Source: Maricaulis sp039978735 (lineage in GTDB: Bacteria > Pseudomonadota > Alphaproteobacteria > Caulobacterales > Maricaulaceae). Taken from it: a stretch of 64,000 nt of DNA. Every line of letters starts with the position of its first letter. Position 1 is the stretch's first letter. Below are positions 8,933-17,487 of the stretch, piece after piece. The notes under the pieces are model-generated. The model was not told the origin of the DNA and did no database searches. It saw only the letters and a list, made by a program, of their open reading frames with translations. The stretch covers positions 62,001 through 126,000 of the forward strand of contig NZ_JBDWAS010000015.1 of the NCBI RefSeq assembly GCF_039978735.1, read 5' to 3'. Position numbers and translations under genes: made by a program.

Positions 8933-10441
8933 ATGTTGCCCAGATGTGTACCGACGGTCCTGGCCGCCGGTTTTATGTTCGTATGTCCGGCGCCCGCTGC
9001 GGCACAGGCCGGAACCGCCGATATTGCCTATACTCTGGCCGCCGACGGGGATTTTTCCGCTTTCGACGTCACACTGCGTTTCCGTGGCGAGGAAGACGGA
9101 GAGACAGGTATTCTTCTGCCCTCGGAATGGGGACCGGAAGCCGGACTGGACCGTCAGTTCAGCGACTTCGGGATCATCGAGGCAGACGGGGAGCCACGCC
9201 CTGTCGAAGCGGCCGGCGGGCGTATCGACGTCGTGCACGCACCCGGCGCCTGGCTGACATTGCATTACCGCTTCGCCCAGGATTATGACGGCTTGCCGTC
9301 CTGGGAGCAGCAGCGGGTTCCCGGCATGCGGCCTGTAACCCAGCCCGGATTTGCCGTGTTTGTCGGCGCTGCCGCCTTTGTGCATCCGGAAATGTCTGCG
9401 GACGACACGCTCACTTATACCGTGCGCGCTGAAGTTGACGGAAGCCCGGTCGAGATCAGCTCGAGCCTGGGAGAGGGGATGGCGATTGAAACCGGCGCAC
9501 TCACACCAGCCAGTTTTCTGGATACACTCTGGCTGCTTGGCGATTTCAGCCGCAGCACGCATCTGACGGACGGCGCGCGTGTGCATACAGCGATCCGCGG
9601 GGACTTGCCGCTCGCGCGTGACGCGTTCCAGGATCTGGCCGACCGGACCATTGCCGGGGCTGCCAGCCTGTTCGACGACGTGCCCTTCGACAGTTATCTC
9701 ATGGCGGCCATGCCCTTGCCGCCGATCCCGGACCAGTCGGCGGTGATCGGCACGGCGCTGCATCAGTCCTTCTTCCTTCTGACGACCTCGAATGCGGGAG
9801 CTGCCGAGGTGCGCCGGACTGTGGCGCACGAGATCCTGCACGAATGGATCACCGGCCGCATGGGCCCGACCGATGAAGCGACCGACCCTGCGCGTATGTG
9901 GTTCACCGAAGGTTTCACCGAATACTTCACACATCTTGTAAGGCTGCGTCAGGGCGAGATCGATCTGCAGGGTTTTCTGGACGCCATGAACGGGCTGGAT
10001 GCGGAGTACAGGGTATCGCCGGTGCGCGGCTTGCCCCGCGACGAGCTGATCGAGCGTCTCTGGGAAAGCCGGGAGACCGAGCGTCTGCCCTACCAGCGCG
10101 GCGCACTGCTGGCCTTTCTGACCGACAGCGATCTGGCCGGTCGGGACGATGCCCGTCTGGCGGACGTGGTGGCGAACCTGATCGCGGAAAACCAGTCCCA
10201 TCTGGCACAAACGGGTGTGCCGCTGCCGCTGACCGACGACCGGATTGCAGCTGCTCTGGAGCACGTGGCAGGGGGCGGAGCCGTCAGCCGTATCGATGCC
10301 GTGACGGGCGACGGGGCCATCCTGACCATGCCTGCGGGCCTGTTGTTCGGCTGTATCGAAACCCGCCCGGAAGGACCGGCGTTTTCGCTGGCAGACGGCG
10401 CGGATGCACAGGCGTGCGAAGCGGGAATCACGCGCGGCTAG
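8933..10441 (+). CDS. M61-like zinc metallopeptidase, secreted
   Basis: The 502-residue protein has a signal peptide (AAAQ cleavage near residue 25). The zinc motif HEILH is at about residues 299-303, followed by EW, and a second glutamate is at about residue 326 in WFTEGFTEYF. The combination of HEXXHEW and WFTEGFTEYF points to gluzincins of the M61 (glycyl aminopeptidase-like) group; no PDZ domain is obvious, which is shorter than typical M61 members. Start is ATG 8933; a TTG at 8927 with GAGGG six bases before it is an alternative. It lies 97 bases after tonB 2, and a copy of the tonB 3' end lies just behind it. Confidence 0.75.
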   Translation: MLPRCVPTVLAAGFMFVCPAPAAAQAGTADIAYTLAADGDFSAFDVTLRFRGEEDGETGILLPSEWGPEAGLDRQFSDFGIIEADGEPRPVEAAGGRIDVVHAPGAWLTLHYRFAQDYDGLPSWEQQRVPGMRPVTQPGFAVFVGAAAFVHPEMSADDTLTYTVRAEVDGSPVEISSSLGEGMAIETGALTPASFLDTLWLLGDFSRSTHLTDGARVHTAIRGDLPLARDAFQDLADRTIAGAASLFDDVPFDSYLMAAMPLPPIPDQSAVIGTALHQSFFLLTTSNAGAAEVRRTVAHEILHEWITGRMGPTDEATDPARMWFTEGFTEYFTHLVRLRQGEIDLQGFLDAMNGLDAEYRVSPVRGLPRDELIERLWESRETERLPYQRGALLAFLTDSDLAGRDDARLADVVANLIAENQSHLAQTGVPLPLTDDRIAAALEHVAGGGAVSRIDAVTGDGAILTMPAGLLFGCIETRPEGPAFSLADGADAQACEAGITRG

Positions 10442-10455
10442 GCGGCGCATGAAAT

Positions 10456-10497
10456 CGGCGCCACCACCCAGCTCGTCTTCTTGCTGGAAGAGTAGGC
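10456..10497 (+). repeat. Duplicate of the tonB 3' end (42 bp)
   Basis: Bases 10456-10497 match 8796-8837, the last codons and stop of the second tonB, with only two mismatches (10482 and 10489). The same reading frame and stop codon are kept. The two copies bracket the M61-like peptidase gene, 1,660 bases apart. This is either the remnant of another tonB copy or the direct repeat left by an insertion. Confidence 0.9.
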
Positions 10498-10645
10498 TTC
10501 CCCCGCCAAGGCGGGGGAAGTGGCCGAGCCCGGCCTTGGGCCGGGTGAGGTCGAAGGGGGTGTGTCTGCGCGCTGCCGCTCTCTGCGGTGCTCTGCACCG
10601 CCCCCTCAGTCTGCTGACGCGGACAGCGCCCCCGCAAGCGGGGCG
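10497..10645. repeat. Intergenic palindromic repeats
   Basis: An 11-bp perfect inverted repeat with a two-base loop (10497-10507 with 10510-10520) is followed by a second imperfect C/G-rich hairpin near 10627-10645. The run of CCCCCGC and GCGGGGG blocks resembles short dispersed palindromes common between genes in this group. The segment lies between two convergent genes. Confidence 0.6.
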
Positions 10646-10663
10646 AGCCCTGGTGCAAGCAGA

Positions 10664-10698
10664 CAGAAAAAGGGCGCGTCCAGGCCGGACGCGCCCTT
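10664..10698 (-). terminator. Intrinsic terminator of the S9 peptidase gene
   Basis: A perfect 12-bp stem (10670-10681 with 10687-10698, five-base loop) is followed on the minus strand by TTTTCTGTCT. It ends the leftward transcript 24 bases after the oligopeptidase stop. Confidence 0.88.
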
Positions 10699-10721
10699 CC
10701 TCATTCAGACGTGCGGGCAGC

Positions 10722-12980
10722 CTATTCGGCCGCGATTGCCTCGACTTCCTCGTCGGCCAGGCCGACTACCATCAGGGCGAAGGCCCAGTTGAGGGCGGTT
10801 TCGCGCAGGCTGTCGAAACGGCCCGAAGCGCCGCCATGGCCGGCCCCCATATTCATCTTCAACAGGGTCAGCCCGTCATCGGTCCGCCGGTCGCGCAGGC
10901 GGGCGACGAATTTGGTCGGCTCCCAGTAGGTGACACGCGGGTCGGTCAGCCCGCCCGTTGCCAGGACGTGGGGGTAGTCCATCTCCTGGATCTGGTCATA
11001 GGGGCTGTAGGCGAGCATCGTCTGATAATCTTCGGCGTTCTCGATCGGATTGCCCCATTCGGGCCATTCCGGCGGGGTGAGCGGCAGTTCCGCGTCCGAC
11101 ATGGTGTTGATCACGTCCACGAAGGGCACGGCGGCGATGGCACCGGCAAACAGGTCGGGCTGCAGATTGATCGCGGCGCCGACCAGCAGGCCGCCGGCCG
11201 AACCGCCATAGGCGACGATATTGCCGCGCGACGTATAACCTTCGCTGGCCAGGGCCTCACCGGCCGAGACGAAGTCGCGGAAAGTGTTGATCTTCTGCTC
11301 CAGCTTGCCGTCCAGATACCACTGGTATCCGTTCGCCATGCCGCCGCGGATATGGGCGACAGCATAGACCATGCCGCGATCGACCAGCGGCAGCGGGGTG
11401 ACGCGGAAGGCGGCCGGAATGGTGATGCCGTAGGAGCCATAGCCGTAGAGCAGCAGCGGCGCCGATCCGTCCATCGGCGTGTCGCGGTGGTGCAGGATGG
11501 TGACCGGGATTTCCACGCCGTCATGGCCGGGTGCCATGATGCGGCGCACGACATAGTCTTCCGGATTGTGACCGGAGGGGACTTCCTGGCGCTTCAGCAG
11601 CACACGCTCGCGCGTGGCCATGTCGAAATCATAGGTCTCTTCCGGCGTCGACGGGCTTTCATAGGAGAAGCGCAGCGTGTCGGTCTCGAACTCATAGCCC
11701 TGCGAGATGCCCAGCGAATAGGCCTCCTCGTCGAAGGCGATATCGTATTCCTCACCGCTCTCGTAATTGTGCACCACGATGCGCGGCAGGGCGTTCTGGC
11801 GCTCCATGCGCACCTGCCAGTCGGCAAAACCGATCACGGCATTGATCAGCGTGCCCGGACGGTGGGCGACGACCTCTTCCCAGTTCTCCCGGCCCGGATT
11901 GTCGATCGGGGCGGCGACGATCTTGAAGTCCACCGCGCCGTCGGCATTGGTCAGGAAATAGAAGCGGTCGCGGGCCTCGGTGAGATAGTATTCGACATTC
12001 TCCTCGCGCGGCGCGATCAGCTGCGGCTCGGCCGTCGGATCGCTGGCGTCGATCAGGCGCAGCTCGTTCGAGGTGTGGCCGCCGGCATTGATGACGATGT
12101 AATTGTCACCGTCCGAGGTGCCGACCGAGACGAAGAAACCGTCATCGGGCTCCTCATAGATCAGCTCGCTGGCGCCGCCGCTGCGCGACTGGCGGTAGAC
12201 GCGCTTGGAGCGGGAATTCTCGTCGCGCCACACCCAGTACAGCGTCTCGGAGTCATTCGCCCAGACAAAGTCGCCCGAGCTTTCATCCGTCAGCGTGGCG
12301 ACGATGGCGCCGGTCGCGATCTCGCGGATGCGGATCTCGTAGTATTCGGAACCGCGGATATCGACGCCGAAAGCGACATATTGGTGGTCCGGCGAGTGTT
12401 CCATCGAGGAGAAGTCGAGATAGTCGAAATCGGCTGCCTCGGCGTCGCCATCGACCAGCACTTCTTCTTCGCCGGCCGGCTCGCCGGTTTCCGGATCGAT
12501 CGGGCGGCGGGCGTAGATCGGATACTGGCCGCCTTCGCGGTAGCGGGTGAAGTATTCATAGCCGCCATCGCGCTCGGGCACCGAGCTGTCGTCTTCCTTG
12601 ATGCGGCCGCGGATCTCCTGGAAAATCCGTTCCTGCAGATCGGCCGTCGGCTCCATCACCGCGTCCAGATAGGCGTTCTCGGCGTCCAGAAGCTCGCGGA
12701 TATCGCTGTCCAGAACGTCCGGCTCGCGCATCACCTGCTGCCAGTTATCGTCCTTGATCCACTGGTATTCGTCGACGCGGGTAAAGCCCAGCTGCTCGAT
12801 CTCCACGGGGCGCTGTTCGGCGCGCGGCGCTTCCAGCCCGCGTGCCCGTTCGATCAGGGCCGAGGTCTGCGGCGCGGCAGCGGTGGTGTCGGCGGTCATG
12901 TCAGTCTCCTGGCTGCAGGCGGTCAGCGCGAGGGCGGTCAGCCCGGCGCCAATCCGTCCGGCAAGTTTTCGCGATATCAT
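10722..12980 (-). CDS. ptrB: S9 family serine peptidase, oligopeptidase B-like
   Basis: The 752-residue protein begins with a lipoprotein-like signal (LTACS, about residues 18-22). It has an N-terminal beta-propeller region and a C-terminal alpha/beta hydrolase domain. The catalytic triad is visible: Ser594 in YGGSAGG, Asp680 in GGLTDPRV and His715 in GAGHGG. This fits prolyl-oligopeptidase/oligopeptidase B enzymes, which cleave short peptides after basic or prolyl residues. The lipobox suggests an envelope location, which is known for several alphaproteobacterial members. Length is slightly above the usual ~690 residues because of the signal. A GGGGAAG site precedes the ATG. Confidence 0.88.
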   Translation of the reverse strand: MISRKLAGRIGAGLTALALTACSQETDMTADTTAAAPQTSALIERARGLEAPRAEQRPVEIEQLGFTRVDEYQWIKDDNWQQVMREPDVLDSDIRELLDAENAYLDAVMEPTADLQERIFQEIRGRIKEDDSSVPERDGGYEYFTRYREGGQYPIYARRPIDPETGEPAGEEEVLVDGDAEAADFDYLDFSSMEHSPDHQYVAFGVDIRGSEYYEIRIREIATGAIVATLTDESSGDFVWANDSETLYWVWRDENSRSKRVYRQSRSGGASELIYEEPDDGFFVSVGTSDGDNYIVINAGGHTSNELRLIDASDPTAEPQLIAPREENVEYYLTEARDRFYFLTNADGAVDFKIVAAPIDNPGRENWEEVVAHRPGTLINAVIGFADWQVRMERQNALPRIVVHNYESGEEYDIAFDEEAYSLGISQGYEFETDTLRFSYESPSTPEETYDFDMATRERVLLKRQEVPSGHNPEDYVVRRIMAPGHDGVEIPVTILHHRDTPMDGSAPLLLYGYGSYGITIPAAFRVTPLPLVDRGMVYAVAHIRGGMANGYQWYLDGKLEQKINTFRDFVSAGEALASEGYTSRGNIVAYGGSAGGLLVGAAINLQPDLFAGAIAAVPFVDVINTMSDAELPLTPPEWPEWGNPIENAEDYQTMLAYSPYDQIQEMDYPHVLATGGLTDPRVTYWEPTKFVARLRDRRTDDGLTLLKMNMGAGHGGASGRFDSLRETALNWAFALMVVGLADEEVEAIAAE

Positions 12981-13007
12981 CGTCTTCCCCTCGTGCGTGG
13001 GCCGGCC

Positions 13008-13418
13008 TCACGCGCCGCCCGTCTCCTCCGGCCGGAAATCCAGCACGGTCCCGTTGGTACAATAGCGTTGTCCGGTCGGTCTGGGACCGTCGGAGAACAC
13101 ATGGCCCAGATGCGCGCCGCAGTTGGCGCAGTGAATCTCGGTGCGCGGCAGGCGCAGCCGGAAATCCGTCTTCGTCTCCACCGCGTCAGAGGCCATCACA
13201 TCGTAGAAGGAGGGCCAGCCCGACCCGCTCTCGTATTTGTGCGCGGCCGAGAACAGCGCCTCGCCGCACACCTTGCAGTGATAGGCGCCGCCGCGCTTTT
13301 CCGCATTGAGCGGGTGGGTGAAGGCGCGCTCGGTGCCTTCCTCGAAGGCGATTGCATAGGTCTCCGGATCGAGCCGGGCCTTCAGGGCGTCGATTTCGGC
13401 GTCAGTCAGTTTCGGCAT
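13008..13418 (-). CDS. msrB: Peptide-methionine (R)-S-oxide reductase
   Basis: The 136-residue enzyme reduces methionine-R-sulfoxide in proteins. It has both CxxC zinc pairs (KVCGE region and HCANCGAHLGH), the SGSGWPSFYD signature, and the catalytic cysteine at about residue 120 in RYCTNG. No signal peptide, so it is cytoplasmic. The 17-base overlap with the upstream MFS gene suggests a shared transcript; the S9 peptidase gene follows 27 bases later and may belong to it too. Confidence 0.95.
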   Translation of the reverse strand: MPKLTDAEIDALKARLDPETYAIAFEEGTERAFTHPLNAEKRGGAYHCKVCGEALFSAAHKYESGSGWPSFYDVMASDAVETKTDFRLRLPRTEIHCANCGAHLGHVFSDGPRPTGQRYCTNGTVLDFRPEETGGA

Positions 13419-14811
13419 GGTTGCGCGCGTCCTCGTTCGGCGGCAGCGCGGCCGGATGGGTATGGCCGCGCCGGACGGACAATATGGGCGTCGTCAGGGA
13501 AATTACCACGAGAACCAGACCGAGGCCGATCATCGGGATCAGTGCCGAGGTCTGCGGTCCCAGGAAGCCGATCATGAAACCCATCAGCACCGCGCCGGCC
13601 GGCATGCCGCCGAACAGGCCGAGCTGGTAGACCGACATCACCCGCGCCAGCTTGTCCGGCGGGGCCTGTTCCTGCACCACCGAGCGCGACAGCGAGATCG
13701 CCACACCGGCGCCCAGCCCCCACACGAAAACGAGGATGTAGAGCGACCAGAAGGGCAGGGGCAGGGCAAAGGCGCCCGTCGCCAGCACGGTCACGCTCTG
13801 GGCGATGATCAGGGCGCGGCCGGGGCGCTCGATCTGCGGGAAGCTCGCCAGCGCGACATTCGCCAGGAAGGCGCCGACCCAGAAGGACACCATCAGGCTG
13901 GCGATCTCGGGGAACCCGCCGCCATAGGTCTCGCGGATCAGCAGCGGGATCAGCACCAGGAAAGAGCCGCCCACGACCAGGAGGCCGATGGCGATCATGA
14001 TCACCGTCATCGGCATCAGCACCGGCGAGCGGAAGACGGCGCGCACCCCCTCGGCCAGATCGGCCATGGGGTGGGCGGTGGACTTGTTGCGCGTCGAGCC
14101 CAGGCGCGGCAGGAAGGCGGCGGACAGGCCGCCGATGAAGAGGCCGATCCCCTGGCAGACAAACAGCGCGCCCGGGCCGGTGTAGGCGGCGATATAACCC
14201 AGCCCCATGCCCAGGATCTGGGCGCCGAACTGCACCGCCGAGGCCATCACCACGGCGCGCTGCAGGTCGATCCCGCCATGGCGGGTGCGCCCGGAAATCC
14301 GCACCACCGGATTGATCGCGCTGTCGCGGGCCGGCATCACGAAACCGCCTGCCACGCCGATCATCAGCGCGAAGGCGACCATGATCCAGTAGGACAGGTG
14401 ATCGGTCATCAACAGCGCGCCCAGCGTGGCCGCGGCAAGACCGGCGAAAATGTAGAAATAGAAGATGATCCCGCGCCGGTCCTTGCGCTCGGCCAGCACG
14501 CCGGCAAAGGGCAGGAGCAGCATCATCGGTGCGGTCAGCGCGGCCTGGGCGATGCCCAGCCGCTCGGCGCTTTCGCCCAGGGTGAAGGTGATGACACCGG
14601 GAAAGATGGTGGTCTGCAGGCCGAAGCCGAAGAACCAGCCGGCGACCAGAACCAGATAACCGCCGAACGGCGGCAGTCGAAGGCGGCGATTGCCGGCGAG
14701 GGGGCGAAATACGGGCAAAGGGGCGTCGCGCTTTATTGATCCGGATGTCCGCGCCGCGAGCGGCGGACGATTGCAGCTCGCCCTGTCTACCAACTTGTGG
14801 GCGCAAGGCAA
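13402..14811 (-). CDS. Major facilitator superfamily transporter
   Basis: The protein of up to 469 residues has about twelve hydrophobic helices and the MFS loop motif AERKDRRG after helix 2. It most resembles the MFS_3/enterobactin-exporter-like group of putative efflux carriers; the substrate cannot be told from sequence. The start is uncertain: the outermost usable codon is a TTG at 14811 with no good ribosome site, and no ATG occurs before the second helix, so the N-terminus may be shorter by up to about 45 residues. It overlaps msrB at its 3' end and is divergent from the DUF2336 gene. Confidence 0.8.
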   Translation of the reverse strand: MPCAHKLVDRASCNRPPLAARTSGSIKRDAPLPVFRPLAGNRRLRLPPFGGYLVLVAGWFFGFGLQTTIFPGVITFTLGESAERLGIAQAALTAPMMLLLPFAGVLAERKDRRGIIFYFYIFAGLAAATLGALLMTDHLSYWIMVAFALMIGVAGGFVMPARDSAINPVVRISGRTRHGGIDLQRAVVMASAVQFGAQILGMGLGYIAAYTGPGALFVCQGIGLFIGGLSAAFLPRLGSTRNKSTAHPMADLAEGVRAVFRSPVLMPMTVIMIAIGLLVVGGSFLVLIPLLIRETYGGGFPEIASLMVSFWVGAFLANVALASFPQIERPGRALIIAQSVTVLATGAFALPLPFWSLYILVFVWGLGAGVAISLSRSVVQEQAPPDKLARVMSVYQLGLFGGMPAGAVLMGFMIGFLGPQTSALIPMIGLGLVLVVISLTTPILSVRRGHTHPAALPPNEDARNHAETD

Positions 14812-14903
14812 CTCCCGGCCATCGTGTAGCCGCGGGCAGCACCTTTCATTAACGCCGTCACGGCATTCTGGGCGCTGATTCCAGACTGGCAGGACGCGTC
14901 CCG

Positions 14904-15992
14904 ATGGCCGAGGCCAAGCCCTATGATCTGACCGAACCGGTCGCCACGCCGAAAACGCGGGCGCTGCTGGCGCGCCGGCTTGCGGATATTGTCGGCCTGC
15001 CGTCCAGCCGCATCACCCCGCGCGAGCGCTGGATTGTCGGCGACCTCCTGTATGATGTCATCCGGGCCTCGGATCTGGAACTGCGCCGGCGCTGTGCGGA
15101 ACGTCTGGCGGCGCTGAGCGAGGCGCCGCACCGCCTGCTGCGCACGCTGGCGAGCGATGATTTCGAGGTGGCCCAGCCGATTCTGGAACGCTGCACGGCG
15201 CTGACCGATTTCGACATGATGGAGATCATCAATTCCGGCACGCTGCAGCACCGCATGACGATCGCGCGCCGCGAAGCCCTGTCCGAGACCGTCGCGGCGG
15301 CGCTGGCGGCCTATGGCGAACCGCCGGTGGTGGAGCGTCTCCTGCGCAACAAGACGGCCCATCTCGCCGCGCCCACGCTCGATCATCTCGTCGGGGCCGC
15401 GACCGAGGAGAGCTCCTATGCCGCGCTGCTGATCCGCCGCGAAGAGATGCGCCCGGCCCAGGCCTTCCGCCTGTTCTGGAGCTGCGAGCATATCGACCGT
15501 TTCCAGATTCTCGACCGCTTCGCCGTCGACCGCACCATCCTGCTGGAAGCCTCGGAAGACATTTTTCCCGCCGCCGCAAAGGAAGGCTGGTCCGATCCGA
15601 TGGTCGCCCGCATCCTGCGCTATATCGACCGCCGCCAGCGCAATCGCGAAGCCGCCGACACCAGTCCCTACGGATCGCTGGAAGGCGTGTGCGAGGCGAT
15701 GGAGAGCGAGGGCGCGACCTCGGACATCATTGCCGAGATCAGCCGCCTGGCCGCTGTCGAGCGCCGGCTGGTCGTGCGCATGATCGACGACATGGCCGGC
15801 GAGCCCCTGTCCGTGCTGTGCAAGGCGACCGGCCTGAAATGGCCCTTCTTCCTGCATATGTGGCGCGGTCTGGGCCGCTCCGATCAGAGCGATCAGGTCG
15901 AGCAGGCCCGGCGCGTCTATGACAGCCTGTCGGTGGAAAAGGCCCAGACGGTGTTGCGCTACTGGAACCTGTCGTCCGAGGACAAGGGCTGA
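14904..15992 (+). CDS. DUF2336 domain protein, copy 1
   Basis: This 362-residue soluble protein is almost entirely helical, with HEAT-like repeats and the segments ALLARRLADIVG, HRMTIARRE and LLRNKTAHLA typical of DUF2336. The family is largely confined to alphaproteobacteria and its function is not established. A second member of the family lies at 40184-41266 on the other strand. ATG 14904 follows GGACGCGTCCCG and is the first start in the frame. It is divergent from the MFS gene. Confidence 0.85.
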   Translation: MAEAKPYDLTEPVATPKTRALLARRLADIVGLPSSRITPRERWIVGDLLYDVIRASDLELRRRCAERLAALSEAPHRLLRTLASDDFEVAQPILERCTALTDFDMMEIINSGTLQHRMTIARREALSETVAAALAAYGEPPVVERLLRNKTAHLAAPTLDHLVGAATEESSYAALLIRREEMRPAQAFRLFWSCEHIDRFQILDRFAVDRTILLEASEDIFPAAAKEGWSDPMVARILRYIDRRQRNREAADTSPYGSLEGVCEAMESEGATSDIIAEISRLAAVERRLVVRMIDDMAGEPLSVLCKATGLKWPFFLHMWRGLGRSDQSDQVEQARRVYDSLSVEKAQTVLRYWNLSSEDKG

Positions 15993-15999
15993 CCTGGCT

Positions 16000-16016
16000 C
16001 TGCCGGCTTCCGGCAG
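16000..16016. other. Hairpin between convergent DUF2336 and VOC genes
   Basis: A 7-bp perfect stem CTGCCGG/CCGGCAG with a three-base loop lies eight bases after the DUF2336 stop. There is no T run, so function as a terminator is possible but unproven. Confidence 0.4.
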
Positions 16017-16037
16017 GGCGTGAGGTTCCGGTCGCGG

Positions 16038-16409
16038 CTATCGGGTCAGATCCTGGGCCAGCATCAACGCATTGCCGTCCGGATCGTAGAAGGTTGCCGT
16101 GCTGACCATTCCCTCGATGGTTTCGGTCTCTCCGTCAAACGACACGCCGGCTCTTTCGAGGGCCGTCCGCGCCGTCGCGATGTCCGCCACACCGAATACG
16201 GGAACGGTGTTGCCGGGCGTCGGCTCGGACTGCTCCCCCAATCCCAGGGTGACACCTTCGGTAAGCGTGCGCATCTCGCTCCAGCCTGCCTCATCGATGT
16301 GATGGATCAGCCGGAAACCAAGATGTTCCCCATACCATTGTGCGCTTGCATGCCTGTCGCGGACTGACAGGGCGAGGGTGATGGTATTGTCCAGTTGGGC
16401 GACCGGCAT
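16038..16409 (-). CDS. VOC superfamily (glyoxalase/bleomycin-resistance fold) protein
   Basis: The 123-residue protein has the paired beta-alpha-beta-beta-beta units of the vicinal oxygen chelate fold: ITLALSVRDRHASAQWY at the front, FGVADIATARTALERAG in the second half and the closing FYDPDGNALMLAQD. The Asp-Pro-x-Gly-Asn element and nearby acidic residue are usual in metal-binding members. Substrate unknown. ATG 16409 is preceded by AAGGAA six bases upstream. It is divergent from an HxlR-like regulator, which probably controls it. Confidence 0.88.
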   Translation of the reverse strand: MPVAQLDNTITLALSVRDRHASAQWYGEHLGFRLIHHIDEAGWSEMRTLTEGVTLGLGEQSEPTPGNTVPVFGVADIATARTALERAGVSFDGETETIEGMVSTATFYDPDGNALMLAQDLTR

Positions 16410-16432
16410 GGCGCTTCCTTTTGTAGCAAAAA

Positions 16433-16445
16433 TATAGTAGCTATA
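16433..16445. promoter_or_regulatory. Inverted repeat, probable operator
   Basis: TATAG-TAG-CTATA lies in the 40-base gap between the VOC gene and its divergent regulator. It overlaps the likely transcription start of the VOC promoter and a TATAAT on the opposite strand, so a bound regulator could repress both directions. Confidence 0.5.
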
Positions 16446-16472
16446 ATTTATGGATATAGATCTCCTTGTCAA
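16445..16472 (-). promoter_or_regulatory. Putative promoter of the VOC gene
   Basis: On the minus strand a perfect TTGACA (16472-16467) is followed after 16 bases by TAAATT (16450-16445). The start point would fall near 16438, about 30 bases upstream of the ATG. The -35 box lies inside the annotated beginning of the divergent regulator gene. Confidence 0.5.
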
Positions 16473-16986
16473 TCTGACATCCAAGGCCTGGTCGCTGAAA
16501 ATCCTGTCGCTGCTGGACGGCGGTGTACCGGGGCGGCAGGCGCCGCTGATCGCGGCTTCGGGCGCGAGCCGTTCAGCGTTCGCCGCGAGCCTGGAGCATC
16601 TGATCAGGATCGGACTGCTGGAACGCAATCCGGGGCATGGGCATCCGCTGCGGCCGGAATTCCGCCTGACCCGGAAGGGCGTCGCTGCCGCTGCGATCGC
16701 GCGCCGGATCGTGGAGATCGTTCCCGATGACAATGCGTTCGCGGTCGTAAGGCGGAGCTGGGCGGTTCCCATTCTGGCGGTTACCGAAAGGCCGGCGCGG
16801 TTTTCCGCGATCAAGACAGGACTGGGCAGCATCACGGACCGTGCGCTGTCGCAGTCGCTGGGCGTGCTGGAACAGCAGGCGTGGGTGAGACGGGATATCG
16901 ATGTCTCCCAGCGGACGCCCTTTCCGATTTACCACGCGATCAATGAGGGCAGGCAGATCAGCCGCGCCATCAGCCTCGCTGTCTAG
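16450..16986 (+). CDS. HxlR-like winged-helix transcriptional regulator
   Basis: The 178-residue protein seems to contain two winged-helix units in tandem: WSLKILSLLDGG...LEHLIRIGLLER (about residues 14-60) and WAVPILAVTERPARFSAI...LGVLEQQAWVRR (about 105-150). Each matches the HxlR pattern of a Trp-x-x-x-Ile-Leu helix followed by a recognition helix and wing. The ATG at 16450 has no ribosome site, and a TATAAT ends three bases before it, so translation may be leaderless or the true start may differ. It likely regulates the divergent VOC gene. Confidence 0.7.
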   Translation: MDIDLLVNLTSKAWSLKILSLLDGGVPGRQAPLIAASGASRSAFAASLEHLIRIGLLERNPGHGHPLRPEFRLTRKGVAAAAIARRIVEIVPDDNAFAVVRRSWAVPILAVTERPARFSAIKTGLGSITDRALSQSLGVLEQQAWVRRDIDVSQRTPFPIYHAINEGRQISRAISLAV

Positions 16987-17116
16987 GCGGGAGCGCCCGG
17001 CCGGACGCGCCGGGATAAGCGGCTTCAATCGCAGCAATCGGAAGAATTGATTGGCGCGCGCCACGCGCTTGCTTCAAGGTGCAATTGCGAATTGTTCGCA
17101 AGTTCCGGAGTGCCCG

Positions 17117-17362
17117 ATGTTGTCCCGTGTCCATCGCTGTTGCCGCCTGCCTGACCGCAATGCCTTGCGCGTGCCGCGCGGTGCGCTGAAAACCCTCAGC
17201 TATGCCCTGATGCATCTGGGCGTCGCCATGACGGTCGCTTTCGCCCTGACCCGCAACTGGCATGCCGCGCTGGCGATCGGCCTGATCGAGCCGTTGGTGC
17301 AGACCGTTGCCTATTCCATGCACGAGCGCGTCTGGGCCCGGCGGACGGCCTCTGCTGTCTAA
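17117..17362 (+). CDS. DUF2061 small membrane protein
   Basis: The 81-residue protein has two membrane helices, with LKTLSYALMHLGVAMTVAF and the second half AIGLIEPLVQTVAYSMHERVW; the HERVW ending is typical of DUF2061. ATG 17117 follows CCGGAG by six bases; an upstream TTG reading (from 17051) lacks support. Function unknown; no operon partner is evident. Confidence 0.85.
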   Translation: MLSRVHRCCRLPDRNALRVPRGALKTLSYALMHLGVAMTVAFALTRNWHAALAIGLIEPLVQTVAYSMHERVWARRTASAV

Positions 17363-17487
17363 AAGGGGCGGCCTGATCGCAAGGCGGGATTCCGGACCGG
17401 CGCGTCCACCTTGCCGCGGTCTGGCGGGCGTCCATATCTGCGTCTGCAATCTGCAATCTGCAATGCACGGCAAGGAGGCCCGCAAAC

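Noticed and set aside
8882..10450. 522-codon minus-strand frame over the M61-like peptidase
   Set aside because: The plus strand has the zinc motif and a signal peptide; the minus frame has neither.
10404..13577. Long open frame of over 1,000 codons on the plus strand
   Set aside because: It is antisense to the S9 peptidase, msrB and MFS genes, whose catalytic motifs are intact. The open frame arises from high GC in third codon positions.
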